Source of the DNA: an uncultured Eubacteriales bacterium
GTDB taxonomy: Bacteria; Bacillota; Clostridia; Christensenellales; CAG-917
Reading direction: 5' to 3'
Assembly: GCA_900544575.1 (NCBI GenBank)
Contig: UQVO01000003.1
Coordinates: forward strand, 62,001-126,000
DNA: 64,000 bases
Both the position numbers and the translations under genes were made by a program. Shown piece by piece: positions 18,399 to 26,653 of the stretch. The stretch's first letter is position 1; every line of letters starts with the position of its first letter. The notes under the pieces are model-generated. The model was not told where the DNA came from and did no database searches. It worked only from the letters and a program-made list of their open reading frames with translations.

Positions 18399-18938
18399 GT
18401 GGACTTCGAGCAGGACGGCGTATCGGCGCGTCTGGACAGCAAAATCCAGAAGCTCATTATTTTGTTTGTTTTCGACAGGATGGCAATCCCGCTTTCCGAG
18501 GCGGCTTTGCTTGACATCTGCACGTCCGAAAACAACTGGCTGGGCTATATGGACTGCAAGCAGTATCTTGCCGAACTTCTGGAAACAAATCTCCTTTACC
18601 GCGTGCCGAAGAGCGATTGCATCAACATCACGCAGGACGGAATCGGCTGTCTTGCGCTCTTTTTCACCCGCATTCCGACATCCGTACGCGACGACGTGAA
18701 CGCATATGCGCGCGAGAACAGGATGCGCTACAAAAAGCGCCAGTCCTATTTCTGCGACTACTCGAAAAACGCGGACGGCACCTACACCGTGATAATGAAG
18801 ATAAACAGCGACATCGCGACTCTTATGGAGCTGAAACTCGTCGTGGCAAACCGCCAGCTCGCGAAATATCTCTACAAAAGCTGGGTGGACAAGGCGTCGC
18901 AGACCTACGCGCTCATACACGACACATTGCTGGACTGA
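18399..18938 (+). CDS. DUF4364 family protein
   Basis: 179 residues, starting at GTG 18399 with RBS AAAGGAGA 5 bases upstream. The N-terminal half (KLIILFVFDRMAIPLSEAALLDICT...YLAELLETNLLYRV) is a winged-helix-like fold, as in the DUF4364 family common in Clostridia. The C-terminal half is beta-rich. Function is unknown; a DNA-binding or regulatory role is suggested by the fold only. It is monocistronic, between its own promoter and the terminator at 18974. Confidence 0.8.
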   Translation: MDFEQDGVSARLDSKIQKLIILFVFDRMAIPLSEAALLDICTSENNWLGYMDCKQYLAELLETNLLYRVPKSDCINITQDGIGCLALFFTRIPTSVRDDVNAYARENRMRYKKRQSYFCDYSKNADGTYTVIMKINSDIATLMELKLVVANRQLAKYLYKSWVDKASQTYALIHDTLLD

Positions 18939-18973
18939 ACCCGCGCAGGGTTTGCCGCACTCCGATTGTTGCA

Positions 18974-19001
18974 AAAAGCGCGCCCCGTCGGGCGCGCTTT
19001 T
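18974..19001. terminator. Bidirectional terminator between DUF4364 and the MDR gene
   Basis: AAAAGCGCGCCC / GGGCGCGCTTTT with loop CGTC. The A-tract and T-tract on either side serve both convergent genes. Confidence 0.88.
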
Positions 19002-19058
19002 CGTTGCAGTCGATTGTTTTGCCGTTGCCTTTGCTTTGCTTGACTCGGCCTTACTTCG

Positions 19059-20045
19059 TCAGTCTATCGAAACGACGATTTTGTTGTACTGATAGGGATA
19101 CTGCGCGCATTGGACGACCATTTCGGGCACGTCGTCGAAGTTTATGCGCGAGGCAATCAGCCCGTCCGTCTTGACGATGCGGTTGGCAAGCAGATTTATC
19201 GCCGACGACATCTCGCCGTAGCCGTCCGCGACGCCGATAAGGCGCAGCTGCTTGGTGAGCACGACGCTGACGTCGATGGAGTGTCCCGACCGCACGGAAT
19301 AGCCCGCCACCACCACTTCTCCCTTGTCTTTCACAAGGCGCAGCGCGGTGTTGAACGGCACGCCGTCGCCGACGTAAACGGAACATTCCGCCATTCTGCC
19401 GCCCGTTATCTCTTCCACGCGGCGTTCGAGGTTGTCGTAAGTGGGATTGAGAGTGTAATAGACTCCCCAGCTTGCCGCCAGCGCGAGTTTTTCGGCGTCG
19501 AGGTCGACAAGGACGGGTATCATCTGGTAATACAGCGCGAGCTGTGCGAGGATGAGCCCCAGCGTGCTTGCGCCGACTATGACGACGAAATCGCCCTTGT
19601 CCGCTTCGAGGCTGTTGAGCACGTTGTTGCCGAGGGCGATATACTCGGCGAAAATCGCCTCGTCGTCGGGGATTCCGTCAGGCAGGGCGTAAACGTTTTC
19701 CGCAGGGACGGACACGAAGTCGGAAAGCAGTCCGTTTTCGTCCACGCCGAGCACGCGCACCTTTTTCACGCCGTGCTCCTCGTGTCTGACAAAGGGGCTC
19801 ACCACCACACGGGCGCCCATTTTCAGCCCTACGGAGGGGTCGTCCTCTGACATATACGCCACGGCGGAGTGCCCCGGCACGGTGAGTTCCGCATTTTTAT
19901 CGGGAGCGTCGGAAGCGAAATAGGCAAAATCCGTGGACGAAATCGCCACTTTTGACATTTTGAGCTTTATCTCTCCCTCCTTTTTGGGAAGGATGCTCTC
20001 GACGAGTTTGATGCGTTCGAGATTCTCGATATGCCAGGCTTTCAT
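19059..20045 (-). CDS. MDR-superfamily dehydrogenase without the usual zinc ligands
   Basis: 328 residues with the medium-chain dehydrogenase layout: a GroES-like domain (1-125), then a Rossmann domain with VVIVGASTLGLILAQLA near residue 152 and a VLVDLDAEKLALA acidic strand end. The catalytic zinc Cys is replaced (SSTDF where CGTD is expected). The GHE motif reads GHSA, and the four-Cys structural zinc loop is absent (residues 85-100 hold HEEHGVKKV). It should therefore act as a zinc-independent reductase or have lost activity. RBS GGAGGCGG precedes ATG 20045. It is the last gene of the leftward block, 77 bases after rng. Confidence 0.85.
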   Translation of the reverse strand: MKAWHIENLERIKLVESILPKKEGEIKLKMSKVAISSTDFAYFASDAPDKNAELTVPGHSAVAYMSEDDPSVGLKMGARVVVSPFVRHEEHGVKKVRVLGVDENGLLSDFVSVPAENVYALPDGIPDDEAIFAEYIALGNNVLNSLEADKGDFVVIVGASTLGLILAQLALYYQMIPVLVDLDAEKLALAASWGVYYTLNPTYDNLERRVEEITGGRMAECSVYVGDGVPFNTALRLVKDKGEVVVAGYSVRSGHSIDVSVVLTKQLRLIGVADGYGEMSSAINLLANRIVKTDGLIASRINFDDVPEMVVQCAQYPYQYNKIVVSID

Positions 20046-20122
20046 ATGCCGCCTCCAACAATTACGACGGGCATACCCGTCGGAAGGTTATGATAGCACA
20101 ATAACGCCGTTTCCGCAAGTGC

Positions 20123-21562
20123 CTAAAACACCAACCGCGCTTCCGCAGGCAGGGAAAGCACCTTGTCGTCCGTGCCGGAAATGACGAACTCGTCCCGCGC
20201 AAGCGACGCGTCGGGGATGAGATAGACGCGTTTGCCCTTCCACAGCTCCGCGCTCTCCCGCGCCATCACGCGGTATGCAAACACGCGCTCGACCACGCTC
20301 GGATTCACGCGCGCAATGAAAGAGCCGAAATCGTTGACCAAAGAATATTCCGTCAGCTCGTCGCGGAGTTTGAGCGCAAGGTGCGTGGCGGACACCACGA
20401 AACCGCCCTGACAGCTTTCGCACGGTTCGAGCATAAAAGTGTCCGCCGACAGCCGCGTGCGCTTTCTGGTGAGCTCTACAAGCCCCAGCCCCGTCATTGC
20501 GACGGCGGAAGTTTTGAGCCTGTCCTTTTTCAGCTCCTCGCGGAGCTTGTCCACGACGGCTCGCTTGTGTTCTTCCGTCTGCATATCTATGAAATCCACG
20601 ACCACAATGCCGCTGATGTTGCGTGCGCGCAGCACCTTCGCCACCTGCACCGCCGCGGTCATATTCGTCCTGAACACCGTGTCTTCCAGGTTGTGCGTGC
20701 CGACGAAACGCCCCGTGTTGACGTCGATGACGGTGAGCGCTTCCGTGCGGTCGACGACGAGATACGCGCCGTTTTCCAGCATAACCTTGCGGTCGGCAAG
20801 CCTGTCAATCTGTTCGGACAGCCCGAAGTGGCGGAAGATGTTCCTTTTGCCCGCGTAATATTCCACCGCAATCTTCGTCATCCTGGAAGACAGCCGTTTT
20901 GCCAGCAGAGGTTCGTTGACGACAATCCTGTCCACCTCCTCCGCATAGTTGTCGCGGATGGCGCGCTCCAACAGCTGCGCCTCGCGGTAAACAACGCTCG
21001 TCGGAACCGTCGAAGCGTAATTTTCCTTTATCTTGTCCCACAGCGCGATGAGCGCGTCGAGTTCGCACGTGATTTCCTCATCACGGGCTTTAACCGCCGC
21101 AGAACGCACGATAAACCCCATATTCTGCGGACAAACGGAGGACACCAACCGTTCGAGGTGCGCCCTGCGCTCGTCGCTTTCAATCTTTCGGGACACTCCC
21201 CTGAACCCGCCCGTGGGCAAAAGCACGAGGGTGTATCCCGGCAAGGTCACGTCCGTGGTCAGGCGCGCGCCTTTCGTGCCCATCTGCTCCTTGACCACCT
21301 GGCACATCACGATGTCGCCGGGAGAAACTTTCCCGACGCCGTCCGCCGCGTCGCCGACGTAAAGGAAGCCGTTGCGCTCCAAGCCGATGTTGACGAAAGC
21401 CGCCTTCATCCCGCCGAGCACGTTTTCGACCTTGCCCTTGTAGATGTTGCCGACGTGACCGCGCGAAGCGACGTGCTCCACGCCGAATTCGACAAGCTCC
21501 CCTTCCTCCGCAAGCGCCGCACGCACGAAGTAGGGATTGTAATCGATGAAAAGCTGTTTCAT
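20123..21562 (-). CDS. rng: Ribonuclease E/G family endoribonuclease
   Basis: 479 residues. An N-terminal S1-type RNA-binding region (about 35-115, HVGNIYKGKVENVLGGMKAAF) is followed by the catalytic DNase-I-like part, with metal-binding Asp in VIDVNTGRFVG and in GIVVVDFIDM. The zinc-link Cys pair is in EPCESCQGG near residue 391. It processes rRNA and decays mRNA in the cytoplasm. Its place after the two radical-SAM-associated genes is conserved in Clostridia, where rplU usually follows; here an MDR dehydrogenase gene follows instead. The RBS is weak. Confidence 0.95.
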   Translation of the reverse strand: MKQLFIDYNPYFVRAALAEEGELVEFGVEHVASRGHVGNIYKGKVENVLGGMKAAFVNIGLERNGFLYVGDAADGVGKVSPGDIVMCQVVKEQMGTKGARLTTDVTLPGYTLVLLPTGGFRGVSRKIESDERRAHLERLVSSVCPQNMGFIVRSAAVKARDEEITCELDALIALWDKIKENYASTVPTSVVYREAQLLERAIRDNYAEEVDRIVVNEPLLAKRLSSRMTKIAVEYYAGKRNIFRHFGLSEQIDRLADRKVMLENGAYLVVDRTEALTVIDVNTGRFVGTHNLEDTVFRTNMTAAVQVAKVLRARNISGIVVVDFIDMQTEEHKRAVVDKLREELKKDRLKTSAVAMTGLGLVELTRKRTRLSADTFMLEPCESCQGGFVVSATHLALKLRDELTEYSLVNDFGSFIARVNPSVVERVFAYRVMARESAELWKGKRVYLIPDASLARDEFVISGTDDKVLSLPAEARLVF

Positions 21563-21579
21563 ATCTATGTCCGAAAAAT

Positions 21580-22239
21580 TTATTTTCCGAATATTTCCGC
21601 GCCCTCTCCCGCGAGCGCGGCGTCCGTTTCGACAAGCGTCCCGTCCGCGGATTTCAGATACTGTGCGGTCTTCACGACGTCGGTCACAGCCGCCTCTATA
21701 CCCGTCGCCGCGGCGGCAATCGCTTCGAAAACCCTGTCCGCGCGCAACGTCACGTTACCGCTCGCAAGAGTGAGTTTCAGCCTGCCGTCCTCTTCTCCGA
21801 CCGCGAATATCCTGTCACCCGCCTCTTCCGTCACACGCACGCCCTTCTTGACGTAGTCCAGCGTCAGCCCGCGGGAAAAGTCGTACGCGTCGGTAGGGAA
21901 AGGAAAGACGTAGTCCGCCGCCGCGGTCCTGCCCGCGAGATTGGGGTTGCGCGGGACGTAAAACGCCGCCGACGCGCGCATATCTTCCGTCACCGCCGCG
22001 TTGTAACGCGCCAGGGTTTCTTCGGGAGAAAGCGGAGTGTCCGCCGCGACGTACTCCGCGGAGGAACCTATCCCCACGGGAGTGGGCGGCGAGAAGAAAA
22101 GCAGCGCGTGCGGGTTGAAGCCGTTGGAATAAGCCACGGGCACGCCCGCGCGGCGCATTATGCGCGAAAACTGTCTGAGCACGTCTATGTGGGAAACGAA
22201 GCGGGCGGCACCCGAGCGGGAATATCTGAGCACTATCAT
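21580..22239 (-). CDS. TIGR03936 family radical-SAM-linked protein (DUF2344)
   Basis: 219 residues, starting at ATG 22239, which overlaps the TGA of the upstream gene (ATGA), so the pair is translationally coupled. The N-terminus (IVLRYSRSGAARFVSHIDVL) and the segment YSNGFNPHALLFFSPPTPVGI are the family signature. Function is unknown. It is always found with or fused to the TIGR03960 radical SAM protein and is thought to bind its RNA or protein partner. The gene is followed 17 bases later by rng, which suggests an RNA-related job. Confidence 0.9.
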   Translation of the reverse strand: MIVLRYSRSGAARFVSHIDVLRQFSRIMRRAGVPVAYSNGFNPHALLFFSPPTPVGIGSSAEYVAADTPLSPEETLARYNAAVTEDMRASAAFYVPRNPNLAGRTAAADYVFPFPTDAYDFSRGLTLDYVKKGVRVTEEAGDRIFAVGEEDGRLKLTLASGNVTLRADRVFEAIAAAATGIEAAVTDVVKTAQYLKSADGTLVETDAALAGEGAEIFGK

Positions 22240-24002
22240 ATAACGGTGCACCTCCCCAGCTTGCTCGCCCCGCAGGCGTTGCAGCCCTCGCGGCAGCTCG
22301 GCGTGGTGACGCCGAGATACGCGCGCTCGCGCTCGGCAAGCAGATAACGCTTGCTCACGCCCGTGTCTATGAAATCCCACGGCAGAACCTTTTCCGTGTC
22401 AATCGCACCCGTGTATTCGGACATATCGACGCCGCACTCGTCGAAAGCGCGCGTCCACGCCTCCCAGTCGAACTTTTCGGACCAGCTGTCGAACTTCGCT
22501 CCCAGCGCGTATGCGCGCTCCGTCACGCGCGAAAGCCGTCTGTCGCCGCGGGCAAGAGCCGCTTCCAGCACGGACGACTCCGCGCCGTGCCACGAAAAAG
22601 ACACTCCCTTTATGCAGCGGAGAAGTCCGCGCAGATAGTTCTGCTTGCGCAGCATCTCCCCGAAGGATATCTGCGCTTCCCATTGGAAGGGAGTGCAGGG
22701 CTTGGGAATGAAAACGGCGCAGGACACCGAAATGTTGGGGCCGCGCTTCCCTCTCGTTCTGAAATAAAGCTCCCTGAGGCGCGAACATATCGCGGCTATG
22801 CCCGCGATGTCCTCGTCCGTTTCGGTGGGCAGCCCCAGCATAAAGTAGAGTTTCACGCTGTCATAGCCCGCCTCGAACGCCTTTGCGACGTTGTCTATCT
22901 CCGCGTCCGTCACGTTCTTGTTGATGACGTTGCGCAGCCGCTGTGTCCCCGCTTCGGGCGCGAAAGTGAGCGAACTGCGCCTGGACTCCTGCGCGATGTC
23001 GCCGCTGAAACTCGAAAGACGAAGGCTTGGAAGGGACAGATTGACTTTGTTTTCGTGCACGAAACCGCGCAGTCCGTCCATAAGCGGGCGCAAGCCCGAA
23101 TAATCCCCCGTGGACAGCGAGCACATCGCAATCTCGCCGTAACCCGTATTGTTCACGATTTCCTTGGCGTATTCCGCGCATCTTTCGGGGCTTCTCTCGC
23201 GGATGGGACGATACCAGAACCCCGCCTGACAGAACCTGCAACCGCTCGCACAGCCGCGGTAAAGCTCGATGACGGCGCGGTCGTGCACCGCTTCCGTGTT
23301 GGCGACGACGGGACGGAGAGGATAGGGAGCGTGCTCGAAATCCTTGTACACCGCCTTCGTCACCATCTCTCCCTCGGCGAGCATTGACGGGACGTACACC
23401 CCCGTTATCTCTTTCGCGCGGCGGAGCACTTCGCGCTTGGACCACCCCTTTTCTTTGCCTTCCGCAACGAGTTCGAGCAACGCAAGGTCGACGCCCTCGC
23501 CCTCCCCTATGACTATGCAGTCGAAAAAGTCGGCGAACGGTTCGGGATTGACCGTGCACGGACCGCCCGCCATTATTATCGGAAAATCCTCTCCCCTGTC
23601 CTCCGCGCGGAAGGGAATGCCCGCCAGGTCGAGCATATAGAGTATGCCCGTGTAGAGCAGCTCGAACTGCACGGAAAAACCTATCATATCGAACTCTTTG
23701 AGAGGGGTCGCCGTTTCCAGCGAAAGCAGCGGGATGCCGTTTTTCCGCAGCAGAGCCGCCATATCCTCGGCGGGAGCGTAGCACCTCTCGGCGGCAAATC
23801 CGTCGCGGGCGTTTATCTCGCCGTAAAGTATCTGCAATCCGAGATTGCTCATTCCGATTTCGTAAAGGTCGGGAAAACAAAGACAAAACCGTGCGCGGAC
23901 GGGACCCGTCTTTTTCACGGCATTCCACTCGCCGCCCGTATAACGGGCGGGCTTTTCCGCCTGCGTAAGCAGGGGGAACAATCTATCTCCGAAATTTTCC
24001 AT
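22236..24002 (-). CDS. TIGR03960 family B12-binding radical SAM protein
   Basis: 588 residues. An N-terminal cobalamin-binding-like Rossmann part (about 35-190, LCFPDLYEIGMSNLGLQIL) is followed by the radical SAM core with the cluster motif CASGCRFC near residue 250 and the fold marker LTFAPEAGTQRLRNVINK. The C-terminus has a Cys-rich tail, CREGCNACG...GRC, which may hold a second cluster. It probably performs a SAM-dependent modification of RNA or protein; the substrate is unknown. It forms an operon with the TIGR03936 partner and rng, a long-conserved arrangement. ATG 24002 is chosen by length and family start (ENFGDRLFPLLTQAEKPARY). Confidence 0.93.
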   Translation of the reverse strand: MENFGDRLFPLLTQAEKPARYTGGEWNAVKKTGPVRARFCLCFPDLYEIGMSNLGLQILYGEINARDGFAAERCYAPAEDMAALLRKNGIPLLSLETATPLKEFDMIGFSVQFELLYTGILYMLDLAGIPFRAEDRGEDFPIIMAGGPCTVNPEPFADFFDCIVIGEGEGVDLALLELVAEGKEKGWSKREVLRRAKEITGVYVPSMLAEGEMVTKAVYKDFEHAPYPLRPVVANTEAVHDRAVIELYRGCASGCRFCQAGFWYRPIRERSPERCAEYAKEIVNNTGYGEIAMCSLSTGDYSGLRPLMDGLRGFVHENKVNLSLPSLRLSSFSGDIAQESRRSSLTFAPEAGTQRLRNVINKNVTDAEIDNVAKAFEAGYDSVKLYFMLGLPTETDEDIAGIAAICSRLRELYFRTRGKRGPNISVSCAVFIPKPCTPFQWEAQISFGEMLRKQNYLRGLLRCIKGVSFSWHGAESSVLEAALARGDRRLSRVTERAYALGAKFDSWSEKFDWEAWTRAFDECGVDMSEYTGAIDTEKVLPWDFIDTGVSKRYLLAERERAYLGVTTPSCREGCNACGASKLGRCTVI

Positions 24003-24032
24003 CAGATTCGCCGCACGGCGGAAATGCGAAGG

Positions 24033-24983
24033 TCAGTCCGCCATCGCAAGCGCCGCCGCGCCTATTATCCCCGCGTCGTTTCCGAGCGTCGCCGCCACCA
24101 CGTCGATGGGGGGATTGAACTCCGCGCCGTAAGCGTTCTTTTTTATGAAACGGCGGAGAGGAACTATGAGCGCATCACCCTCTTTGGAGATGCCGCCGCC
24201 GATTATGAAGACTTCGGGGTAAAACACGTTGGCAAAGCCCACAAGCCCCGTGCCCACATAGCGGATATAATTGCTTATCACGCGTTTGGCGGTTTTATCG
24301 CCCTGTTTCGCGGCGATAAACGCCGTCTTTCCGTCAATCCCGCTTTCCGCCGCCATCTTTGCAAGCAGACTTTCGGGATGGCGCGCCGCCGCCTCCGCCG
24401 TCTGGCGCATCAGCGCCGTCGCGGATGCGTACGCCTCGAAACAGCCCCGCTTACCGCAGCCGCACTTCACTCCGCCCGCTTTGATGATGACGTGACCGCC
24501 CTCCGCTCCCGCGGACTTGTTGCCCGTGAGCAGTCTGCCGTCCACCACTATACCCGTGCCGACGCCCGTGCCCAGCGTGACGGTGACGCTGTTCTTCGCG
24601 CCGCGTCCCGCGCCGAACATCGTTTCGCCGAGGGCGGCGCAGTTGGCGTCGTTGCTTATCTTCACATTGTCTATGCCAAGACGGGAGCGCATTAGCGCGA
24701 CAAAGGGGGTGCGCACAAAGTTGATGTTGCAGCTGTAACGTATGACGCCCGCCGCGTCGTCGACCGACCCGGGCGACCCCACGCCGACTCCGCCCGTTTC
24801 ACCGACCTTGACGCCGCCGAGCTCCGCGACCTTTTCCACGAGTGCGGCAATGTCCGCGACTATTTCCTCCGCAGGGACGTCCGCGCGCGTGACGGCGGAA
24901 GATTTGACGGTTATCTTCCCGTTTTCGTCCACGAGCCCCGCTTTGACGGACATCCCGCCTATGTCAACGCCGATATACAGCAT
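24033..24983 (-). CDS. ROK family sugar kinase (probable glucokinase)
   Basis: 316 residues. The ATP phosphate motif is GVDIGGMSVKAGL at the N-terminus. The ROK zinc motif appears as CGCGKRGCFEAYAS near residue 171, with the preceding His of GGHVII, and the catalytic Asp is in SNDANCAALGE. Family members phosphorylate glucose or related hexoses with ATP. RBS GGGAGGAT precedes ATG 24983. It sits between the M50 protease and the radical SAM gene, 30 bases before the latter, interrupting the conserved min-spoIVFB-rng synteny. Confidence 0.9.
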   Translation of the reverse strand: MLYIGVDIGGMSVKAGLVDENGKITVKSSAVTRADVPAEEIVADIAALVEKVAELGGVKVGETGGVGVGSPGSVDDAAGVIRYSCNINFVRTPFVALMRSRLGIDNVKISNDANCAALGETMFGAGRGAKNSVTVTLGTGVGTGIVVDGRLLTGNKSAGAEGGHVIIKAGGVKCGCGKRGCFEAYASATALMRQTAEAAARHPESLLAKMAAESGIDGKTAFIAAKQGDKTAKRVISNYIRYVGTGLVGFANVFYPEVFIIGGGISKEGDALIVPLRRFIKKNAYGAEFNPPIDVVAATLGNDAGIIGAAALAMAD

Positions 24984-25013
24984 ACATCCTCCCGTGCGCA
25001 GATGCGCAGGAAA

Positions 25014-25031
25014 ACGCGCGCGTCCGCGCGC
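25014..25031. terminator. Short G+C hairpin between the M50 protease and the ROK kinase genes
   Basis: Alternating GC arms around TCC, with GTTTTCC on the minus-strand side and TTATTTTTTT on the plus side. It is a weak terminator candidate in a 183-base gap that otherwise holds only the ROK RBS. Confidence 0.4.
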
Positions 25032-25166
25032 TTATTTTTTTCAATCATTTTAAAGCAAAAGGGAAACTATGTCAACCCCGCGGCAGGTGCGGAGCACTCT
25101 TTCCGTCCGTTATCCGCGGATTTGCAAAAGACGTTTGTTCCGAAGGACGGAGCGCTGCGGACGCCG

Positions 25167-26072
25167 TCAAGGAAGTTTCCGTCCCGCGCTCCCCGGCGGA
25201 AGGGCGTGCCCGCCGACGGGCGCTCCGCTTTCGCGCACGCATCTTTCCACGCTGCGCGAGAGTTTGCCCGACGCCGCCAACGCACGGAGCTGCGGCTCGG
25301 TGAGCGTATAAAGCGCCTGCGGCGGCGCGTCCGGGTCCCCGCCGTTTTCACGCACCACGCGGAAGGTGGTCACGCTGCGCCCGTCCACGTGATGAAACAG
25401 CCTGACGAGCGGCGCGTCCTCCGACACCACGACCTGCCTCTCCCGCACTCCCGCGCCGTAATTTTTGCGCCCCGCAGCAAGCACGCTGACGTAGGAGTCG
25501 CGCCCTGCCGCAAACGCCGCGCCGTAAAAGAGGAACACCGCCGCCACCCCGATGCTGAAACTCGCCGCACGCAGAAAGAACGACACCCCGAACAGCACAA
25601 ACAGGACTATGCTCACGCATATCCCTGCCGTCTGCATTCCCTTAACGGCTTTCAGGCGGTTTCTGGCAAGCCCTAGCGCGACGCGCGAACCGTCCAGAGG
25701 ATAGACAGGCAGCAGATTGAAGAGCGCGATGGCGACGTTTGCCGTAAAGAACCAGCGCGTGAAAGGATAAATCCCCGGAAAGAGCCACCACAGCCCCAGC
25801 GTAAGCACGGCGAAAAAGAGGTTGGCGGCAGGTCCCGCCAACCCCACTATAACGCAGGAAGCGCCGTCCATCTCTTCTTCCGCGCTCATCTGCGCCCCGT
25901 AAGGCAGCAGGGTGAGATTTTTGAGCACATACCCCCGCGCACGCGCGGCAAGCGCGTGACCCGCTTCGTGCAGGCACACGGCGGCAAACGCCCACACGAA
26001 AGCCGCCGCCTGTCCGAAGAGCACGAGCAGAAGGGCAAGCGCGTAAAAGAGAGGATGAACGCGGAATTTCAT
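25167..26072 (-). CDS. SpoIVFB-like M50 site-2 protease
   Basis: 301 residues of an intramembrane metalloprotease. The HEAGH zinc motif is near residue 36 in the second membrane segment. The third ligand is in LLPVYPLDGSR near residue 120. About five to six membrane helices fill residues 5-190. The C-terminal 110 residues are soluble and resemble a CBS-like regulatory part (VVSEDAPLVRLFHHVDGR). In spore formers SpoIVFB cleaves pro-sigma-K. Here the min-gene neighbourhood matches spoIVFB, but sporulation itself cannot be concluded from the window. The start ATG 26072 overlaps the stop of the preceding small gene by one base. Confidence 0.88.
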   Translation of the reverse strand: MKFRVHPLFYALALLLVLFGQAAAFVWAFAAVCLHEAGHALAARARGYVLKNLTLLPYGAQMSAEEEMDGASCVIVGLAGPAANLFFAVLTLGLWWLFPGIYPFTRWFFTANVAIALFNLLPVYPLDGSRVALGLARNRLKAVKGMQTAGICVSIVLFVLFGVSFFLRAASFSIGVAAVFLFYGAAFAAGRDSYVSVLAAGRKNYGAGVRERQVVVSEDAPLVRLFHHVDGRSVTTFRVVRENGGDPDAPPQALYTLTEPQLRALAASGKLSRSVERCVRESGAPVGGHALPPGSAGRKLP

Positions 26073-26341
26073 CAGAGCACGGCTGCCACGATATTCCCTA
26101 TTTCAGCCACCGCGTCTGCGGCGGAAGTGGCTCTGAACAGTCCCGCAAACAAAAATCCCAGCGATACGAACACGCCGACGATGACGGGCACGAGCGCAAC
26201 GTCGAGGATGTCCACGTTTTTGAGCGCGGCGAAATTCCTCTTCTTTCTGACGCCGTGTACGGGACGGGCGTGCACCTCGTTCTCCGCAATGACGTTTTCG
26301 CTCACTTCGACTTCGATTTTTTTGGTCTGGTCAAAATCCAT
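26072..26341 (-). CDS. Small single-pass membrane protein in the spoIVFA position
   Basis: 89 residues, no recognised family. A charged N-terminal half (KKIEVEVSENVIAENEV) precedes a membrane segment at about residues 47-70 (DVALVPVIVGVFVSLGFLFAGLF). It lies between minE and the SpoIVFB-like protease, where Clostridia and Bacillus usually carry spoIVFA, the protease regulator with one membrane helix and an LytM domain. No LytM domain is present here. A partner role for the protease is inference from position and topology. RBS GCGAGGTG lies just before ATG 26341. Confidence 0.7.
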   Translation of the reverse strand: MDFDQTKKIEVEVSENVIAENEVHARPVHGVRKKRNFAALKNVDILDVALVPVIVGVFVSLGFLFAGLFRATSAADAVAEIGNIVAAVL

Positions 26342-26389
26342 AATTCACCTCGCCTTAAAGCGTATTCGCAAGGCGCGGCGAATATGACC

Positions 26390-26653
26390 TCAACATTCGG
26401 GCTTCGGCAGGTCGCCCGTGGTCTCGAAACGCTTTATGCCCGACGCTCTTGCGGAAATCAGCACCTCGAACTCCCCCTCGTCGTTCCTGCGCACGCTGAC
26501 CGCGGGCGGCGCGAGCGGGTCGAAATAATCCCCTATGACGCGTGCGAGGTCGTTGGCGAAGGCGGACATAAATCCTTCGTGCACGCCCATTTTGTCGCGC
26601 GTGAGCATCTCTCTCATCCTGTCCGCCATAATGCGCGAGGGTTTTACAGCCAT
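26390..26653 (-). CDS. minE: Cell division topological specificity factor MinE
   Basis: 87 residues starting at ATG 26653 with RBS GAGGAGG. An N-terminal MinD-activating helix region (RMREMLTRDKMGVHEGFM) precedes the topological domain (FANDLARVIGDYFDP...VSVRRNDEGEFEVLISA). It stimulates MinD ATPase at the membrane. The start overlaps the minD stop by 10 bases, so expression is coupled. The sequence is divergent from the enterobacterial protein but the layout is complete. Confidence 0.85.
   Translation of the reverse strand: MAVKPSRIMADRMREMLTRDKMGVHEGFMSAFANDLARVIGDYFDPLAPPAVSVRRNDEGEFEVLISARASGIKRFETTGDLPKPEC

Noticed and set aside
22240..22380. 47-codon N-terminal extension of the TIGR03936 protein
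   Set aside because: The extension lies in the 3' end of the radical SAM gene and is Arg/His-rich. The family start follows the ATGA overlap at 22239.
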